From Methanobacteriota archaeon (GTDB taxonomy: Bacteria; Myxococcota; UBA727; JABDBI01), in contig JABDBI010000005.1 in the NCBI GenBank assembly GCA_013288705.1, positions 1-64,000 on the forward strand: a stretch of DNA of 64,000 bases, given 5' to 3'. Shown piece by piece: positions 25,574-33,961 of this stretch. Below the pieces are notes generated by a model. It was given only the letters and a program-made list of their open reading frames with translations. It made no database searches and was not told the DNA's origin. Position numbers and translations under genes: made by a program. Within the stretch, counting starts at the first letter, position 1. The number at the start of each line of letters is the position of its first letter.

Positions 25574-26309
25574 ATGCTCTACCCGCGCGATAGAATTGCT
25601 GAATCACACTAAGCGCCGCCAAAGCGGCCGTCTCGGTACGAAGCAAATGTTCCGCCCAGTTGGCTTCGCGCGCGCCCGACTGTTTCAGCGCTCGCACCTC
25701 CGCGGGAGAGAATCCGCCTTCGGGGCCAACCAGTATCATGATCCCACGTGCTTCTCCCTCAAGCAGCGATAGCAACTGCACATCCGTGTCCGGCTCGCCA
25801 AGTACGCAGAGCCCATCAAAACTCCTGCAGCGATGCAGCAATTCTTCAAACCTAAGTGGCCCATGAATCTCCGGCACATCCGCGCGCCCACATTGCCGCG
25901 CGGCGTCCTGTGCAATGCGCATGAGCCTCGACATCTTTTTTTCGACCTTGTCGCCCAAACGCACCTGACTGCGCTCGCAGTCAAATAACACGATTTGTGA
26001 CGCAGCGAGTTCCGTAGCCCGCTGCACCACTTGCTCAAGCTTGTCCATTTTGACCATCGCTTGCGCAACAACCATGGCCGGAAGCTCCCGCTGGTAGCGG
26101 GCATGGGCAAGGTTGGTCATACGCGCTGGAGGGCCAAGAGAGAGGATACCTCGCAGCACGTTGCCCTGGCCATCAAAGAGTTCCACAAGAGCGCCTTCGC
26201 CAAGCCTGAGGACGTCGACAAAGCGATGGGCCACTTCTTTGGGTAATGTGAGAAATCCCCCTACCCCCTTTTCCAAAGGGGGATCCATATAGGCTCTGCG
26301 AATTGGCAC
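25566..26309 (-). CDS. rsmE: 16S rRNA m3U1498 methyltransferase
   Basis: 247 residues. SPOUT-type methyltransferase that methylates N3 of U1498 in 16S rRNA. It has an N-terminal PUA-like domain ([24 protein letters not shown]) and the knotted C-terminal domain with [14 protein letters not shown] and [15 protein letters not shown]. Part of the N-terminal leader ([11 protein letters not shown]) is encoded by a family B palindromic repeat at 26253-26284. This has lengthened or rewritten the segment between the start and the first conserved strand. Confidence 0.93.
   Translation of the reverse strand: MPIRRAYMDPPLEKGVGGFLTLPKEVAHRFVDVLRLGEGALVELFDGQGNVLRGILSLGPPARMTNLAHARYQRELPAMVVAQAMVKMDKLEQVVQRATELAASQIVLFDCERSQVRLGDKVEKKMSRLMRIAQDAARQCGRADVPEIHGPLRFEELLHRCRSFDGLCVLGEPDTDVQLLSLLEGEARGIMILVGPEGGFSPAEVRALKQSGAREANWAEHLLRTETAALAALSVIQQFYRAGRAFD
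26253..26284. repeat. Palindromic repeat family B, copy in rsmE
   Basis: ATCCCCCTACCCCCTTTTCC with AAAGGGGGAT, the same unit as the two copies at 20521-20604, located inside the first 20 codons of rsmE and translated as [11 protein letters not shown]. Confidence 0.8.
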
Positions 26310-26391
26310 GAATTCAGCCCTCCGACCACTAGCGTTTAGCGGCCATCTTTGTATAGAGTACCTGAGTTCAAAAGACTACGGTGGTTCTTTC

Positions 26392-28008
26392 ATGTCCGTG
26401 CACAAGACCAAGTACGTGTTCGTCACGGGTGGCGTGGTCAGTTCCTTAGGCAAAGGAATTGCAGCAGCCTCCATGGGCGCGCTTCTGAAAAATCGCGGAC
26501 TCGATGTCAGCATTATCAAGCTCGACCCCTACCTCAACGTCGACCCCGGCACCATGAACCCTTTCCAGCATGGTGAAGTCTATGTCACCGATGACGGGGC
26601 AGAAACCGACTTGGACCTCGGGCACTATGAGCGCTATCTGAGTATTAATCTCAGCAAACTTAACAGCAAAACCGCGGGGCAAATCTATCAAACCGTGCTC
26701 GAGAAAGAGCGCAACGGTGACTATTTGGGCGCCACCGTCCAGGTCATCCCGCACGTCACAGATGAAATCAAAGCTGCTATTCGGGCCGCATCCAATGGCC
26801 ATGACATTCTCATCTGCGAAGTGGGCGGAACGGTAGGCGACATCGAGTCTTTGCCTTTTATTGAAGCCATTCGCCAGTTGCGCAGCGATGAGGGTTTGGA
26901 GAACACGCTCTTTGTGCATGTCTCCTACCTCCCGCTCATTCACACCGCTGGCGAACTCAAAACAAAACCCACCCAGCATTCCGTCAAAGAATTGCTGAGC
27001 ATTGGCATTCAGCCAGATATTTTGTTGCTTCGGGCAGAGCACGCGGTGCCAGAAGAAATTAAAAGCAAAATTTCGCTCTTTTGCAATGTGCGCCAAAAAG
27101 CAGTCATTAACTGCCCCGATCTTAAGACAGTCTACGAAGTGCCCTTGGTGCTAGAAAAAGAAGGGCTCGATGAAATCATTCTCGAGCATCTCAACATATG
27201 GGCACGCCAATCCGATTTGCATGACTGGGAGAATTTGGTCGATCGCTTTAAAGCACCCGAGCAAGCCGTGCGCATTGGCATCGTCGGAAAATACACCGAC
27301 TTGGTAGAGAGCTACAAGAGCATTAATGAATCGCTCATTCACGCCGGCATTGCCCATAAGACGGCTATTCAATTCTCTTACATCGATTCCGAGCTGGTCG
27401 AGCAAGAGGGCGCAAGTACGCTGCTTGCTGAACTCGATGGCATTTTGGTGCCCGGTGGTTTTGGAGAGCGTGGCACCAAGGGTAAAATTGAAACCGTGCG
27501 TTATGCGCGCGAACATGGCGTGCCCTTCTTTGGCATCTGCCTCGGCCTGCAAATCGCGGTGATTGAGCTTGCACGCCACGTCGCCAAAATTAGTGGCGCG
27601 ACTTCGCAGGAATTCGATCCCAAAGCAGAGCATCAAGTGATCCACATCATGGAAAGCCAGCGGCACGTTCGCCAGAAAGGCGGCACGATGCGCCTGGGCA
27701 ACTATCCTTGCCGGTTGCAACCAGGTACTTTGGCGCAACGTATCTATGGGCAAGACGAGATTTTAGAGCGTCACCGCCATCGCTATGAGGTCAATAATTC
27801 TTATCGCGAGCAGCTCGCGCAGGCTGGCCTGATATTCTCTGGTCTTTCGCCCGATGGTGAGCTTGTTGAAATGATTGAGATCAAAGATCATCCTTATTTT
27901 ATCGGTTGCCAATTTCATCCGGAATTTTTGTCTCGGCCCTTAAAGCCGCACCCATTATTTAGTTCTTTTGTGCAAGCAGCAATTAAGCAGCATCGAGTGA
28001 GTCAATAG
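26392..28008 (+). CDS. pyrG: CTP synthase
   Basis: 538 residues, the normal length. Converts UTP to CTP with glutamine as nitrogen donor. Amidoligase domain: [17 protein letters not shown] at the start with the P-loop-like SLGKG, then [20 protein letters not shown]. Glutaminase domain: nucleophile Cys in FFGICLGLQ and the His-Glu of FHPEF near the end. ATG 26392 matches the family start. The next gene, asd, begins two bases after its stop region. Confidence 0.97.
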   Translation: MSVHKTKYVFVTGGVVSSLGKGIAAASMGALLKNRGLDVSIIKLDPYLNVDPGTMNPFQHGEVYVTDDGAETDLDLGHYERYLSINLSKLNSKTAGQIYQTVLEKERNGDYLGATVQVIPHVTDEIKAAIRAASNGHDILICEVGGTVGDIESLPFIEAIRQLRSDEGLENTLFVHVSYLPLIHTAGELKTKPTQHSVKELLSIGIQPDILLLRAEHAVPEEIKSKISLFCNVRQKAVINCPDLKTVYEVPLVLEKEGLDEIILEHLNIWARQSDLHDWENLVDRFKAPEQAVRIGIVGKYTDLVESYKSINESLIHAGIAHKTAIQFSYIDSELVEQEGASTLLAELDGILVPGGFGERGTKGKIETVRYAREHGVPFFGICLGLQIAVIELARHVAKISGATSQEFDPKAEHQVIHIMESQRHVRQKGGTMRLGNYPCRLQPGTLAQRIYGQDEILERHRHRYEVNNSYREQLAQAGLIFSGLSPDGELVEMIEIKDHPYFIGCQFHPEFLSRPLKPHPLFSSFVQAAIKQHRVSQ

Positions 28009-28009
28009 T

Positions 28010-29053
28010 ATGTCGAAGCGTGTCCCAAGGCCCTTTCATCTTGCCATCGTCGGCGCTACCGGCATTGTCGGCCAAGAGCTCTTTTCCATTTTGCACGCCC
28101 GCGGATTTCCGGTGGCGTCCATCAAAGCGCTCGCCTCAGAAAAATCTGCTGGTGAAAAAATCACATTTGGCGAAGATGAAATCGTCGTTGAGGCCCTGAC
28201 ACCAAAATCGTTCGAAGGGGTTGAGGTCGCTTTCTTCGCCGTCTCCGGTAGTTTGGCCGCCGAGTATTGCCCCATTGCCGCCAAAGCTGGCGCTGTATGC
28301 ATCGATAAATCCAGCGCACACCGCGCTTTCAGCGACGTTCCGTTGGTTGTTCCCGAAGTGAACCCCAAAGATATTGCCAAGTTTAAGGCTCGCCGCATTA
28401 TTGCCAGCCCTAATTGCACGGCTGTGCCGTTGACGCAGGTACTCAAGCCGCTGCATCAGAAAGCCGGATTGAAGCGCGTCGTGGTGAGTTCCTACCAAGC
28501 AGTCTCTGGAGCTGGTCGCGAGGGGATGGAAGAGCTCGATAAGCAGGTGCGTGATTTGTTCAACATGCGCGACGTCGAGAGCAAAGTGTTCGGCAATCGC
28601 ATCGCTTTCAACGTTTTGCCTTGTATTCCGGCGGTTAACGCTTTTGAAGAAAGCGGCTATACCGAGGAAGAAAGCAAAGTGATGGCAGAAACGCGTCGGG
28701 TTTTAGATCTGCCCGAGCTTGCTGTGACGGCTACGTGCGCGCGGGTGCCAGTGTTCAATGGCCACAGCGCAGCAGTGCATATGGAGTTTGCGCGTGCGAT
28801 CTCCGAGGACGAAGCGCGGGAAGCGCTGGTCAATGCACCTGGTTTAATGGTAATAGACGATAGACAAAAGAGCCTTTACCCCACCGCGGTGGATGCTAGT
28901 GGCGAAGATATGACACTGGTGGGGCGCATTCGGCGAGATGCGGCGATGCCGAATGGTATTGCGCTCTGGTTTGCAAGCGATAACTTGCGGACCGGTGCGG
29001 CGTTGAATGCGGTGCGGATTGCGGAAATTCTTTGTGCGGAGTATCTGGCGTGA
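28010..29053 (+). CDS. asd: Aspartate-semialdehyde dehydrogenase
   Basis: 347 residues. Makes aspartate semialdehyde for lysine/diaminopimelate, threonine and methionine. The nucleotide-binding GATGIVGQEL is at 15-24, the catalytic Cys136 in ASPNCTAVPL, and the C-terminal catalytic region GHSAAVHMEF. It starts almost at the pyrG stop and its own stop TGA (29051-29053) overlaps the ATG of the surface/barrel gene, so the three are probably cotranscribed. Confidence 0.96.
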   Translation: MSKRVPRPFHLAIVGATGIVGQELFSILHARGFPVASIKALASEKSAGEKITFGEDEIVVEALTPKSFEGVEVAFFAVSGSLAAEYCPIAAKAGAVCIDKSSAHRAFSDVPLVVPEVNPKDIAKFKARRIIASPNCTAVPLTQVLKPLHQKAGLKRVVVSSYQAVSGAGREGMEELDKQVRDLFNMRDVESKVFGNRIAFNVLPCIPAVNAFEESGYTEEESKVMAETRRVLDLPELAVTATCARVPVFNGHSAAVHMEFARAISEDEAREALVNAPGLMVIDDRQKSLYPTAVDASGEDMTLVGRIRRDAAMPNGIALWFASDNLRTGAALNAVRIAEILCAEYLA

Positions 29054-30756
29054 TGATTTGTAGAAAAATTGGATTTGTTTTTTTGGCTCTGGTTTGTGGT
29101 ATTGTGCCGACGCAATCAAATGCTCAGACTGCCCAGGTCTTCCAGGCGGGGGTGGTTGCATGGAGCGATGTCTGCCAACAAAAAGCTAGTTCGAACGCCC
29201 TCAACCTAAGCTTGCCCGGGGTGACTGGGTTCTATTACAATTATGTTCCCGGAGCAGTGAATGGTCCCCCTCCAACTTGTACGCCAACCATCACACCATC
29301 ATCCGGTCAGCCAACCTTGACGCCAAATGCAAGCAACCAGGTTGCCATCACTTTCGGCCAATTTAACCCGCAATCGCAAACTACTGGCAGTACCTTCTGT
29401 TCGAGTGCAACAGCAGCAAACGTTGCAATGTGCCTATATTATGCGGGCCCTCCTCCTACCGGCACCGCGGGGCCCGCGGCAAACTCGCTCGCTGCAACGA
29501 TTCAATATACTATATCCACTACTGCGCCAACCAATCTAACCAATGCCGGTGGCAGCAGTGCGCCAAGCGGCCCACCGAACGCAACTGCAGTAGCAGGTGA
29601 TGGACAGGTAACGATTAACATCACGCTCACCGGTGGAGCAACTGCTCCATCCAATGGATACGATATTTGCTTCACGGCAGTTGCTCCTGGCACGACACCT
29701 GCGTCGGCTCAAGCGGCTCTTGTGGCGGATGGAACTTGCACCGCCTCTCCCCATGTGCTCCGATCGGGCCAAACCGGCACGAGTATTGTGATCACCGGTC
29801 TCACCAACGCCACGCAATATGCCTTTTTGATAGGCGTTTCAGGTGGAGAGCCGTTCACCAATACCAATTCAACATTCGTCGCCGCTACCCCGGTCGCACA
29901 AATCACCCCTCTCGGAGAATATGCTGGCCCAGCCAATCCGCTTTCGTTTAGTTGCAACAGCTCTCGTTCCCCGTCAGCGCTTGGTCTTTTGCTATTCCTC
30001 GGCGGGGGTCTATTTTTCATTCGCCGCCGTAAACCTGGCTCGTCGAGCGTCTTATTTATCGCAGCACTAGCCATCTCGCCACTTGCACACGCTGATCTTG
30101 GTCAATGGAATGTCGGTCTCATGGCAGGCCCATATAAACCAAACATTGACGCCGGCCAAAATCCGCAAATCTATAAAGACTTTTTCGGTAACTCCCTCGT
30201 CCCCATGTTTGCCCTCACCGCAGATGCTCATCTAGATGACACCTACGGCAGCGTGCAGCTGGGATTTGCTCTCTCGTATGCTTTGGCGACCGGCAATTCC
30301 AAACCGGCCAACAATGTCCAGAGCACCACGACGAGCAGCGTCGGGTTGCACATGTTCCAGTTACGGCCGCGCGTGTCCTATGTGTTTGACCCCTATATCG
30401 ACACCGTACCACTCGCGCCTTATGTGCGCGTTGGCCTCATTGGCGCGGGCTATGTGTTTACCTTTCAGGGTGGACTAGACACAAAGGGTGAGAACAAGTC
30501 GCCGGCACAAAACCCCATCGGTTTTCGCTTCGGTTTCGAGGCCACTGGTGGAGTCATGCTTGCGCTTGACTGGTTAGAGCCGAGTACCGCACGATTGGCC
30601 CGAGCGTCGGGTGCTTTTGATCATGCGTTCTTGACGGCAGAAGTTTCCTACATGACGATTAACACTTTCGGCCAGCCAGGATTTGACTTCTCTCCTACAG
30701 GCTTTTTTGGGTCAGCACCATTGACCATGAATTTTGGTTTGGCCATTGAGTTTTAA
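29053..30756 (+). CDS. Surface protein with sorting-like tail fused to outer-membrane barrel
   Basis: 567 residues from ATG 29053 (ATGA overlap with asd). Part one: signal peptide about 1-23, Thr/Pro/Asn-rich region, a fibronectin-III-like domain (PPNATAVAGDGQVTINITL...YDICFTAVAPG...TQYAFLIGVSGG), then PSALGLLLFLGGGLFFIRRRK, a hydrophobic helix plus Arg cluster like MYXO-CTERM/GlyGly-CTERM anchors. Directly after it comes a second signal-like segment (SVLFIAALAISPLAHA) and a beta-barrel part two (GPYKPNIDAG, FFG, VPLAPYVRVGLIGAGYVF, ending in Phe) that resembles the MXAN_2562-type barrels of myxobacteria as I remember them. No start codon precedes part two, so the fusion seems real. Confidence 0.75.
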   Translation: MICRKIGFVFLALVCGIVPTQSNAQTAQVFQAGVVAWSDVCQQKASSNALNLSLPGVTGFYYNYVPGAVNGPPPTCTPTITPSSGQPTLTPNASNQVAITFGQFNPQSQTTGSTFCSSATAANVAMCLYYAGPPPTGTAGPAANSLAATIQYTISTTAPTNLTNAGGSSAPSGPPNATAVAGDGQVTINITLTGGATAPSNGYDICFTAVAPGTTPASAQAALVADGTCTASPHVLRSGQTGTSIVITGLTNATQYAFLIGVSGGEPFTNTNSTFVAATPVAQITPLGEYAGPANPLSFSCNSSRSPSALGLLLFLGGGLFFIRRRKPGSSSVLFIAALAISPLAHADLGQWNVGLMAGPYKPNIDAGQNPQIYKDFFGNSLVPMFALTADAHLDDTYGSVQLGFALSYALATGNSKPANNVQSTTTSSVGLHMFQLRPRVSYVFDPYIDTVPLAPYVRVGLIGAGYVFTFQGGLDTKGENKSPAQNPIGFRFGFEATGGVMLALDWLEPSTARLARASGAFDHAFLTAEVSYMTINTFGQPGFDFSPTGFFGSAPLTMNFGLAIEF

Positions 30757-31777
30757 TGAAGCACGTGTGATCGACGTGATTCGCGACGTCTTCGCCCCCA
30801 TTCTGGCGGAAGGCGCGCGCGGCCTCAAAGACGACGGGGCCTGGCTACCTCCCTGCCCGCGCGGCCATACCCGTGTGGTGAGTCTCGACGCGATACAAGA
30901 AGAGCGAGATTTTTCGACACGTCTAGCTCCGCTGAAAACAGCTGGTTTTCGTGCGATCGTGCAAAACCTCTCAGACTTAGCAGCAATGGGTGCCAAGCCC
31001 GTCGGGTTTGTTTGGCATCTAGCAATCCCAAAGCGATGGCTAAAACAAAACGCAAGATGCCTAAAGGAATTCTGCGAAGGCGCCCTCGCTGCTTGTCTCC
31101 CTCTCCCGCCCAGCGGGAGAGGGATTAAGGGTGAGGGTGTCCCCCCACCCCTGCAATTCTACGGCGGCGACCTAAGCCTCTCCGACGACAAATTCTCCTG
31201 CGCCGTCACCATCTTCGGCGACGTAAATGGCAAGCCTCTCACGCGACAAGGTGCCCGTGCAGGCGATATTCTCTGCATCAGTCATCCCGTCGGAGAATCC
31301 GCTTTGGGTCTACAGATTTTGCAGGCCGCAGCCAAAAAGCGCAAAAATCTCGGCGATGAGGCTGCATTCGAGAAGTTCTTGCAAACGCTCTCCATCGAAG
31401 AGCAAGCAGCTGTTTTGCGCCACACACATCCCAAAGCCGAGCTTGACCTCGGTGCTGCTCTTGTTGATGTTGCCACTGCCTGTGTCGATATCTCCGATGG
31501 GCTTGCAAAAGATCTCCACCATCTTTGTGGGGCTTCCCAGGTTGGTGCAACGCTAGGTGCTTCATTCTCGAGCAAATCTCTCACGAGCGGTGAAGAATAT
31601 GCGTTGCTGTTCACGCTACCTAACGAAAAAGCACTGCAAAAGCTGCAAAAAAAATTCGGCGAGAGCGGGATCTTACCTATTGGGCAGATCACCAAACATG
31701 TCGGCAAAATTCGTGCCAAACATGGCAACAAGCTCAGGCGGCTTGCCGAGAATGGATACGACCATTTTTCCTCCTAA
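30746..31777 (+). CDS. thiL: Thiamine-monophosphate kinase with repeat-encoded insert
   Basis: Phosphorylates thiamine monophosphate to the diphosphate cofactor, relevant to the ThDP-dependent E1 in this window. PurM-like fold: DDGAW (metal site), LDAIQEERDF, NLSDLAAMGAKPVGFV, YGGDLS and CVDISDGLAKDLHHL are visible. TTG 30746 fits the family start; the frame is open to 30734 and overlaps the previous gene end. Between the helix LKEFCEGALAAC and the YGGDLS strand, the peptide LPLPPSGRGIKGEGVPPP is encoded by a family A palindromic repeat. The insert is in frame and falls in a surface loop, so the enzyme may still work. Confidence 0.92.
   Translation: MSFNEARVIDVIRDVFAPILAEGARGLKDDGAWLPPCPRGHTRVVSLDAIQEERDFSTRLAPLKTAGFRAIVQNLSDLAAMGAKPVGFVWHLAIPKRWLKQNARCLKEFCEGALAACLPLPPSGRGIKGEGVPPPLQFYGGDLSLSDDKFSCAVTIFGDVNGKPLTRQGARAGDILCISHPVGESALGLQILQAAAKKRKNLGDEAAFEKFLQTLSIEEQAAVLRHTHPKAELDLGAALVDVATACVDISDGLAKDLHHLCGASQVGATLGASFSSKSLTSGEEYALLFTLPNEKALQKLQKKFGESGILPIGQITKHVGKIRAKHGNKLRRLAENGYDHFSS
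31097..31140. repeat. Palindromic repeat family A, copy 2, inside thiL
   Basis: CCCTCTCCCGCCCAGCGGGAGAGGG hairpin with tail ATTAAGGGTGAGGG, in frame within thiL. It encodes PLPPSGRGIKGEG, nearly the same peptide as copy 3 in the RluA-type gene. Confidence 0.9.
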
Positions 31778-32010
31778 TTGTTATCCGCATCTACTACGAC
31801 GATCATGCCCCTCCCCATTTCCATGCTATCTATGGGGAACATGAAGTCACAGTACAGATTGACTCGCTCAAAATTCTTCACGGCCGCCTTCCCGGAAGAG
31901 CTTTTACACTGGTCCTAGAATGGGCATTTGCAAATCGCCAGGAATTGTTGGACAATTGGACTAGAGCAATTGAGCATAAGCCATTGAAAAGCATTGTTCC
32001 ATTGCAATGA
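31777..32010 (+). CDS. DUF4160-family protein, 5' truncated or unusual start
   Basis: Open frame of about 77 codons, VIRIYYDDHAPPHFHAIYGEHEV..., which matches DUF4160 from just after its normal start. The usual leader (about ten residues ending in GI before VIRxYYDDH) is absent. The frame has only ATT (31777, overlapping the thiL stop TAA) and no ATG/GTG/TTG before the conserved block. It is either started at ATT, coupled to thiL termination, or truncated. The stop at 32008-32010 overlaps the ATG of the DUF2442 gene. DUF4160-DUF2442 pairs are common and behave like candidate toxin-antitoxin modules; the function is not settled. Confidence 0.65.
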   Translation: MVIRIYYDDHAPPHFHAIYGEHEVTVQIDSLKILHGRLPGRAFTLVLEWAFANRQELLDNWTRAIEHKPLKSIVPLQ

Positions 32011-32270
32011 GGTCAGATATGAGAGTCCAATCTGTAAAAGCACTTCGCCCATATGTGCTATCTGTGCAATTTGAAGACGGCACATCCGGTGAAATTGACT
32101 TAGCAGATAGACTATATGGCCCAGTCTTTGAGCCGCTCAAATCTGAGACAATGTTTATGAAGGTTGCTGTTGATCGATTCGGTGCAATCTACTGGCCCAA
32201 TGGAGCAGATCTTGCGCCTGATGCGTTGTACGATCAGCTCAGGCACAAAGGCCAAAAAGAGCTAGCATAA
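32007..32270 (+). CDS. DUF2442-family protein
   Basis: 87 residues (or 83 from ATG 32019). Typical DUF2442 pattern: VQSVKALRPYVLSVQFEDGTSGEIDLADRL, then the motif IYWPNGADLAPDALYDQL near the end. Small soluble protein, overlapping the DUF4160 frame by ATGA. The family is widespread next to DUF4160 and toxin-antitoxin genes. Its role, perhaps DNA binding, is inferred only from context. Confidence 0.85.
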   Translation: MRSDMRVQSVKALRPYVLSVQFEDGTSGEIDLADRLYGPVFEPLKSETMFMKVAVDRFGAIYWPNGADLAPDALYDQLRHKGQKELA

Positions 32271-32375
32271 CCTGATCCATTACCTGCTAAAACGACATCT
32301 ATTTACTATACTCATTCTGAGCTGTTTGGCGCGGAACACCGGTTCCGTGCGCATAGCAGTAAGGGAGAGTAATAT

Positions 32376-32825
32376 ATGTGTAACAGATATGTAAAATCAA
32401 TGATTCATACAGCAGTGTTATGCATGGGTGTCGCAGCTATGTTTGTCGCGTTCGAGCGAGTCGCCAATGCCGACTGTGGTTGTACGCCTATTGTATGTGC
32501 AGGTAAGGCCAGCGTTCAGGATGGTGCAACTTGCGCGTGTGTGATTCCTACTATCGCCTGCGAGCTGCCGGTAACATGCCCATCAGGGCAGGGCTTCGAC
32601 CAGCTCACTTGTGCCTGTGCTGTTTGTTCAGGTGGAGGCTTGCCAACATGCGAGCAGGATGCAATTAACGCCTATACAGCAGCCGTGACAGCCATCCCGG
32701 CAACTGATGTCTGCGAAGAAACAAAGAAGGCAGTTCATACCGATAATGAGGCACTTCACAAGGCTCTGGAAGCCTGCGAGCATCAAATGTGCTCAAAGGA
32801 AAAAGCCGCCGGTGGTGAAGATTAA
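32376..32825 (+). CDS. Cysteine-rich secreted protein, unknown
   Basis: 149 residues. Start ATG 32376 follows AAGGGAGAG. Signal peptide about 1-32 (AVLCMGVAAMFVAFERVANA before DCGCTP). The mature region has about 14 Cys in pairs and short repeats (CGCTPIVC, CACVIPTIAC, CACAVC), then a charged helix with CEETKKA and CEHQMCSKEK. The pattern suggests a disulphide-rich extracytoplasmic protein. No family recognised. The upstream 100 bases contain an inverted repeat GGAAC-N4-GTTCC with GCGC on both flanks (32329-32352) and a possible -10 TACTAT at 32304. Confidence 0.7.
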   Translation: MCNRYVKSMIHTAVLCMGVAAMFVAFERVANADCGCTPIVCAGKASVQDGATCACVIPTIACELPVTCPSGQGFDQLTCACAVCSGGGLPTCEQDAINAYTAAVTAIPATDVCEETKKAVHTDNEALHKALEACEHQMCSKEKAAGGED

Positions 32826-32842
32826 GTAAACGCCTCCCCTCC

Positions 32843-32875
32843 CAACGCTCTCCTCCATTTTTGGAGGGGGCGTTG
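32843..32875. terminator. Strong hairpin between convergent genes
   Basis: CAACGC-TCTCCTCCA and TGGAGGGGGCGTTG form a near-perfect stem with a short T-rich loop, between the Cys-rich gene (plus) and the GST gene (minus). No long U tract follows on either strand, so it may be a weak bidirectional terminator or an mRNA end stabiliser. Confidence 0.5.
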
Positions 32876-32894
32876 CAAGAGGCGCTAGCCAGCT

Positions 32895-33530
32895 CTACTT
32901 CGGCTCGTCGCCATAAGGCCACACACCCTTATAGCTCGGGCGCGCACGCAAACGGTCACGCCACGATATCACATGCGGAAATCCACCCATGTCGAGGTCT
33001 TTCACTCGACCGAGTAAATCAAGCAGCGGTATGGCAAGCGTATCCGCTACCGAATAATCCCCCGCCAAAAATGCCCGTCGCGCAAGATGCGCATCCAGCA
33101 CATCAATCTGCTGCTCAAATGCCTCTAACAGCTCGCCATACTTACCCGCGTGATGATTCTTCTCTTCCAAACACGCCCACAAGCTCTCAGCAAAACCCGT
33201 CGCAATAAAGCTCAACCACGACAGCGCCTGCGCTTTTGAAGCCAAATCCACAAACGCCAACGACGTCTTTTCAAAACGCTCTGCCAAGAAAAGCAAAATC
33301 GCTGGAGATTCAAAAATCGCGAGCTCACCGCCCGGTCTGTGCTCTACCAATGCCGGCAATCGCCCAAAGGGGCTGCGTTTTAAAAACGCTGCAGTACGGG
33401 GTTTTGTGAGATCCACATCGCGCGGTGTAAACGCTTGGTCACACTCGTTGAGTGCGATGCGCACTGCTACACAAAAAGGCGACAGACGATGTTCGTATAA
33501 TGTAAATAAGGGAGCTTTATTTTGAACCAT
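32895..33530 (-). CDS. Glutathione S-transferase family protein
   Basis: 211 residues. Thioredoxin-fold N-terminal domain (FTLYEHRLSPFCVAVRIALNE, RLPALVE, and the glutathione-binding ES of IFESPAILLFLAERF), then the all-helical C-terminal domain (FLAGDYSVADTLAIPLL, the N-capping box region). It resembles plant-type or tetrachlorohydroquinone dehalogenase-like GSTs. Catalytic Ser or Cys in SPFC. Substrate unknown. Confidence 0.9.
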   Translation of the reverse strand: MVQNKAPLFTLYEHRLSPFCVAVRIALNECDQAFTPRDVDLTKPRTAAFLKRSPFGRLPALVEHRPGGELAIFESPAILLFLAERFEKTSLAFVDLASKAQALSWLSFIATGFAESLWACLEEKNHHAGKYGELLEAFEQQIDVLDAHLARRAFLAGDYSVADTLAIPLLDLLGRVKDLDMGGFPHVISWRDRLRARPSYKGVWPYGDEPK

Positions 33531-33565
33531 TTTCTTCTCTCGCGAAACACGCTATTGCTTATGAC

Positions 33566-33961
33566 ATGGCAAAGGGTTTTTGGAAAGGCACTTCTGTGCT
33601 TGAAATAGGCTTCGTTGCTGCGGTGCTACTCAGCCTCGTGGCCTTCACCATACCGAATTTTCGTCGCCTCCAGTGTCAGGCGGTGCAAAGCGAAGCGCGC
33701 TGGACTTTGGGGCAAATCGCCGAAGCGCAAGCGTTGGCGCGCATGCAAACCGGGCAGTATTTTACGTTAGAACAGCTGCTGCATGGCGATCGGGTGTCCT
33801 TGCGGGATCGTTTTTATCGCTATGAAACGGTTGGAGAGCCCGATGCAAAGACCTATGAGATTCAGGCACTTGGCTTAACGGGAACCAAAGTTGCCGGCGA
33901 TATTTGGACCGTCAACGAGAAACAAAAGATCACCAATGTCCGCAGCGTATGCACAAAGTAA
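33566..33961 (+). CDS. Type IV pilin-like protein
   Basis: 131 residues. A short basic leader MAKGFWKG is followed by a prepilin-type helix TSVLEIGFVAAVLLSLVAFT, with Glu at position +5 after the G/T cleavage site, then IPNFRRLQCQAVQSEARWTLGQIAEAQ as in pseudopilins. It is expected to be cut by prepilin peptidase and to join a type IV pilus or type II secretion pseudopilus. No partner genes lie nearby. Two Cys, one near the C-terminus. Its 3' end overlaps the RluA-type gene start. Confidence 0.8.
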   Translation: MAKGFWKGTSVLEIGFVAAVLLSLVAFTIPNFRRLQCQAVQSEARWTLGQIAEAQALARMQTGQYFTLEQLLHGDRVSLRDRFYRYETVGEPDAKTYEIQALGLTGTKVAGDIWTVNEKQKITNVRSVCTK

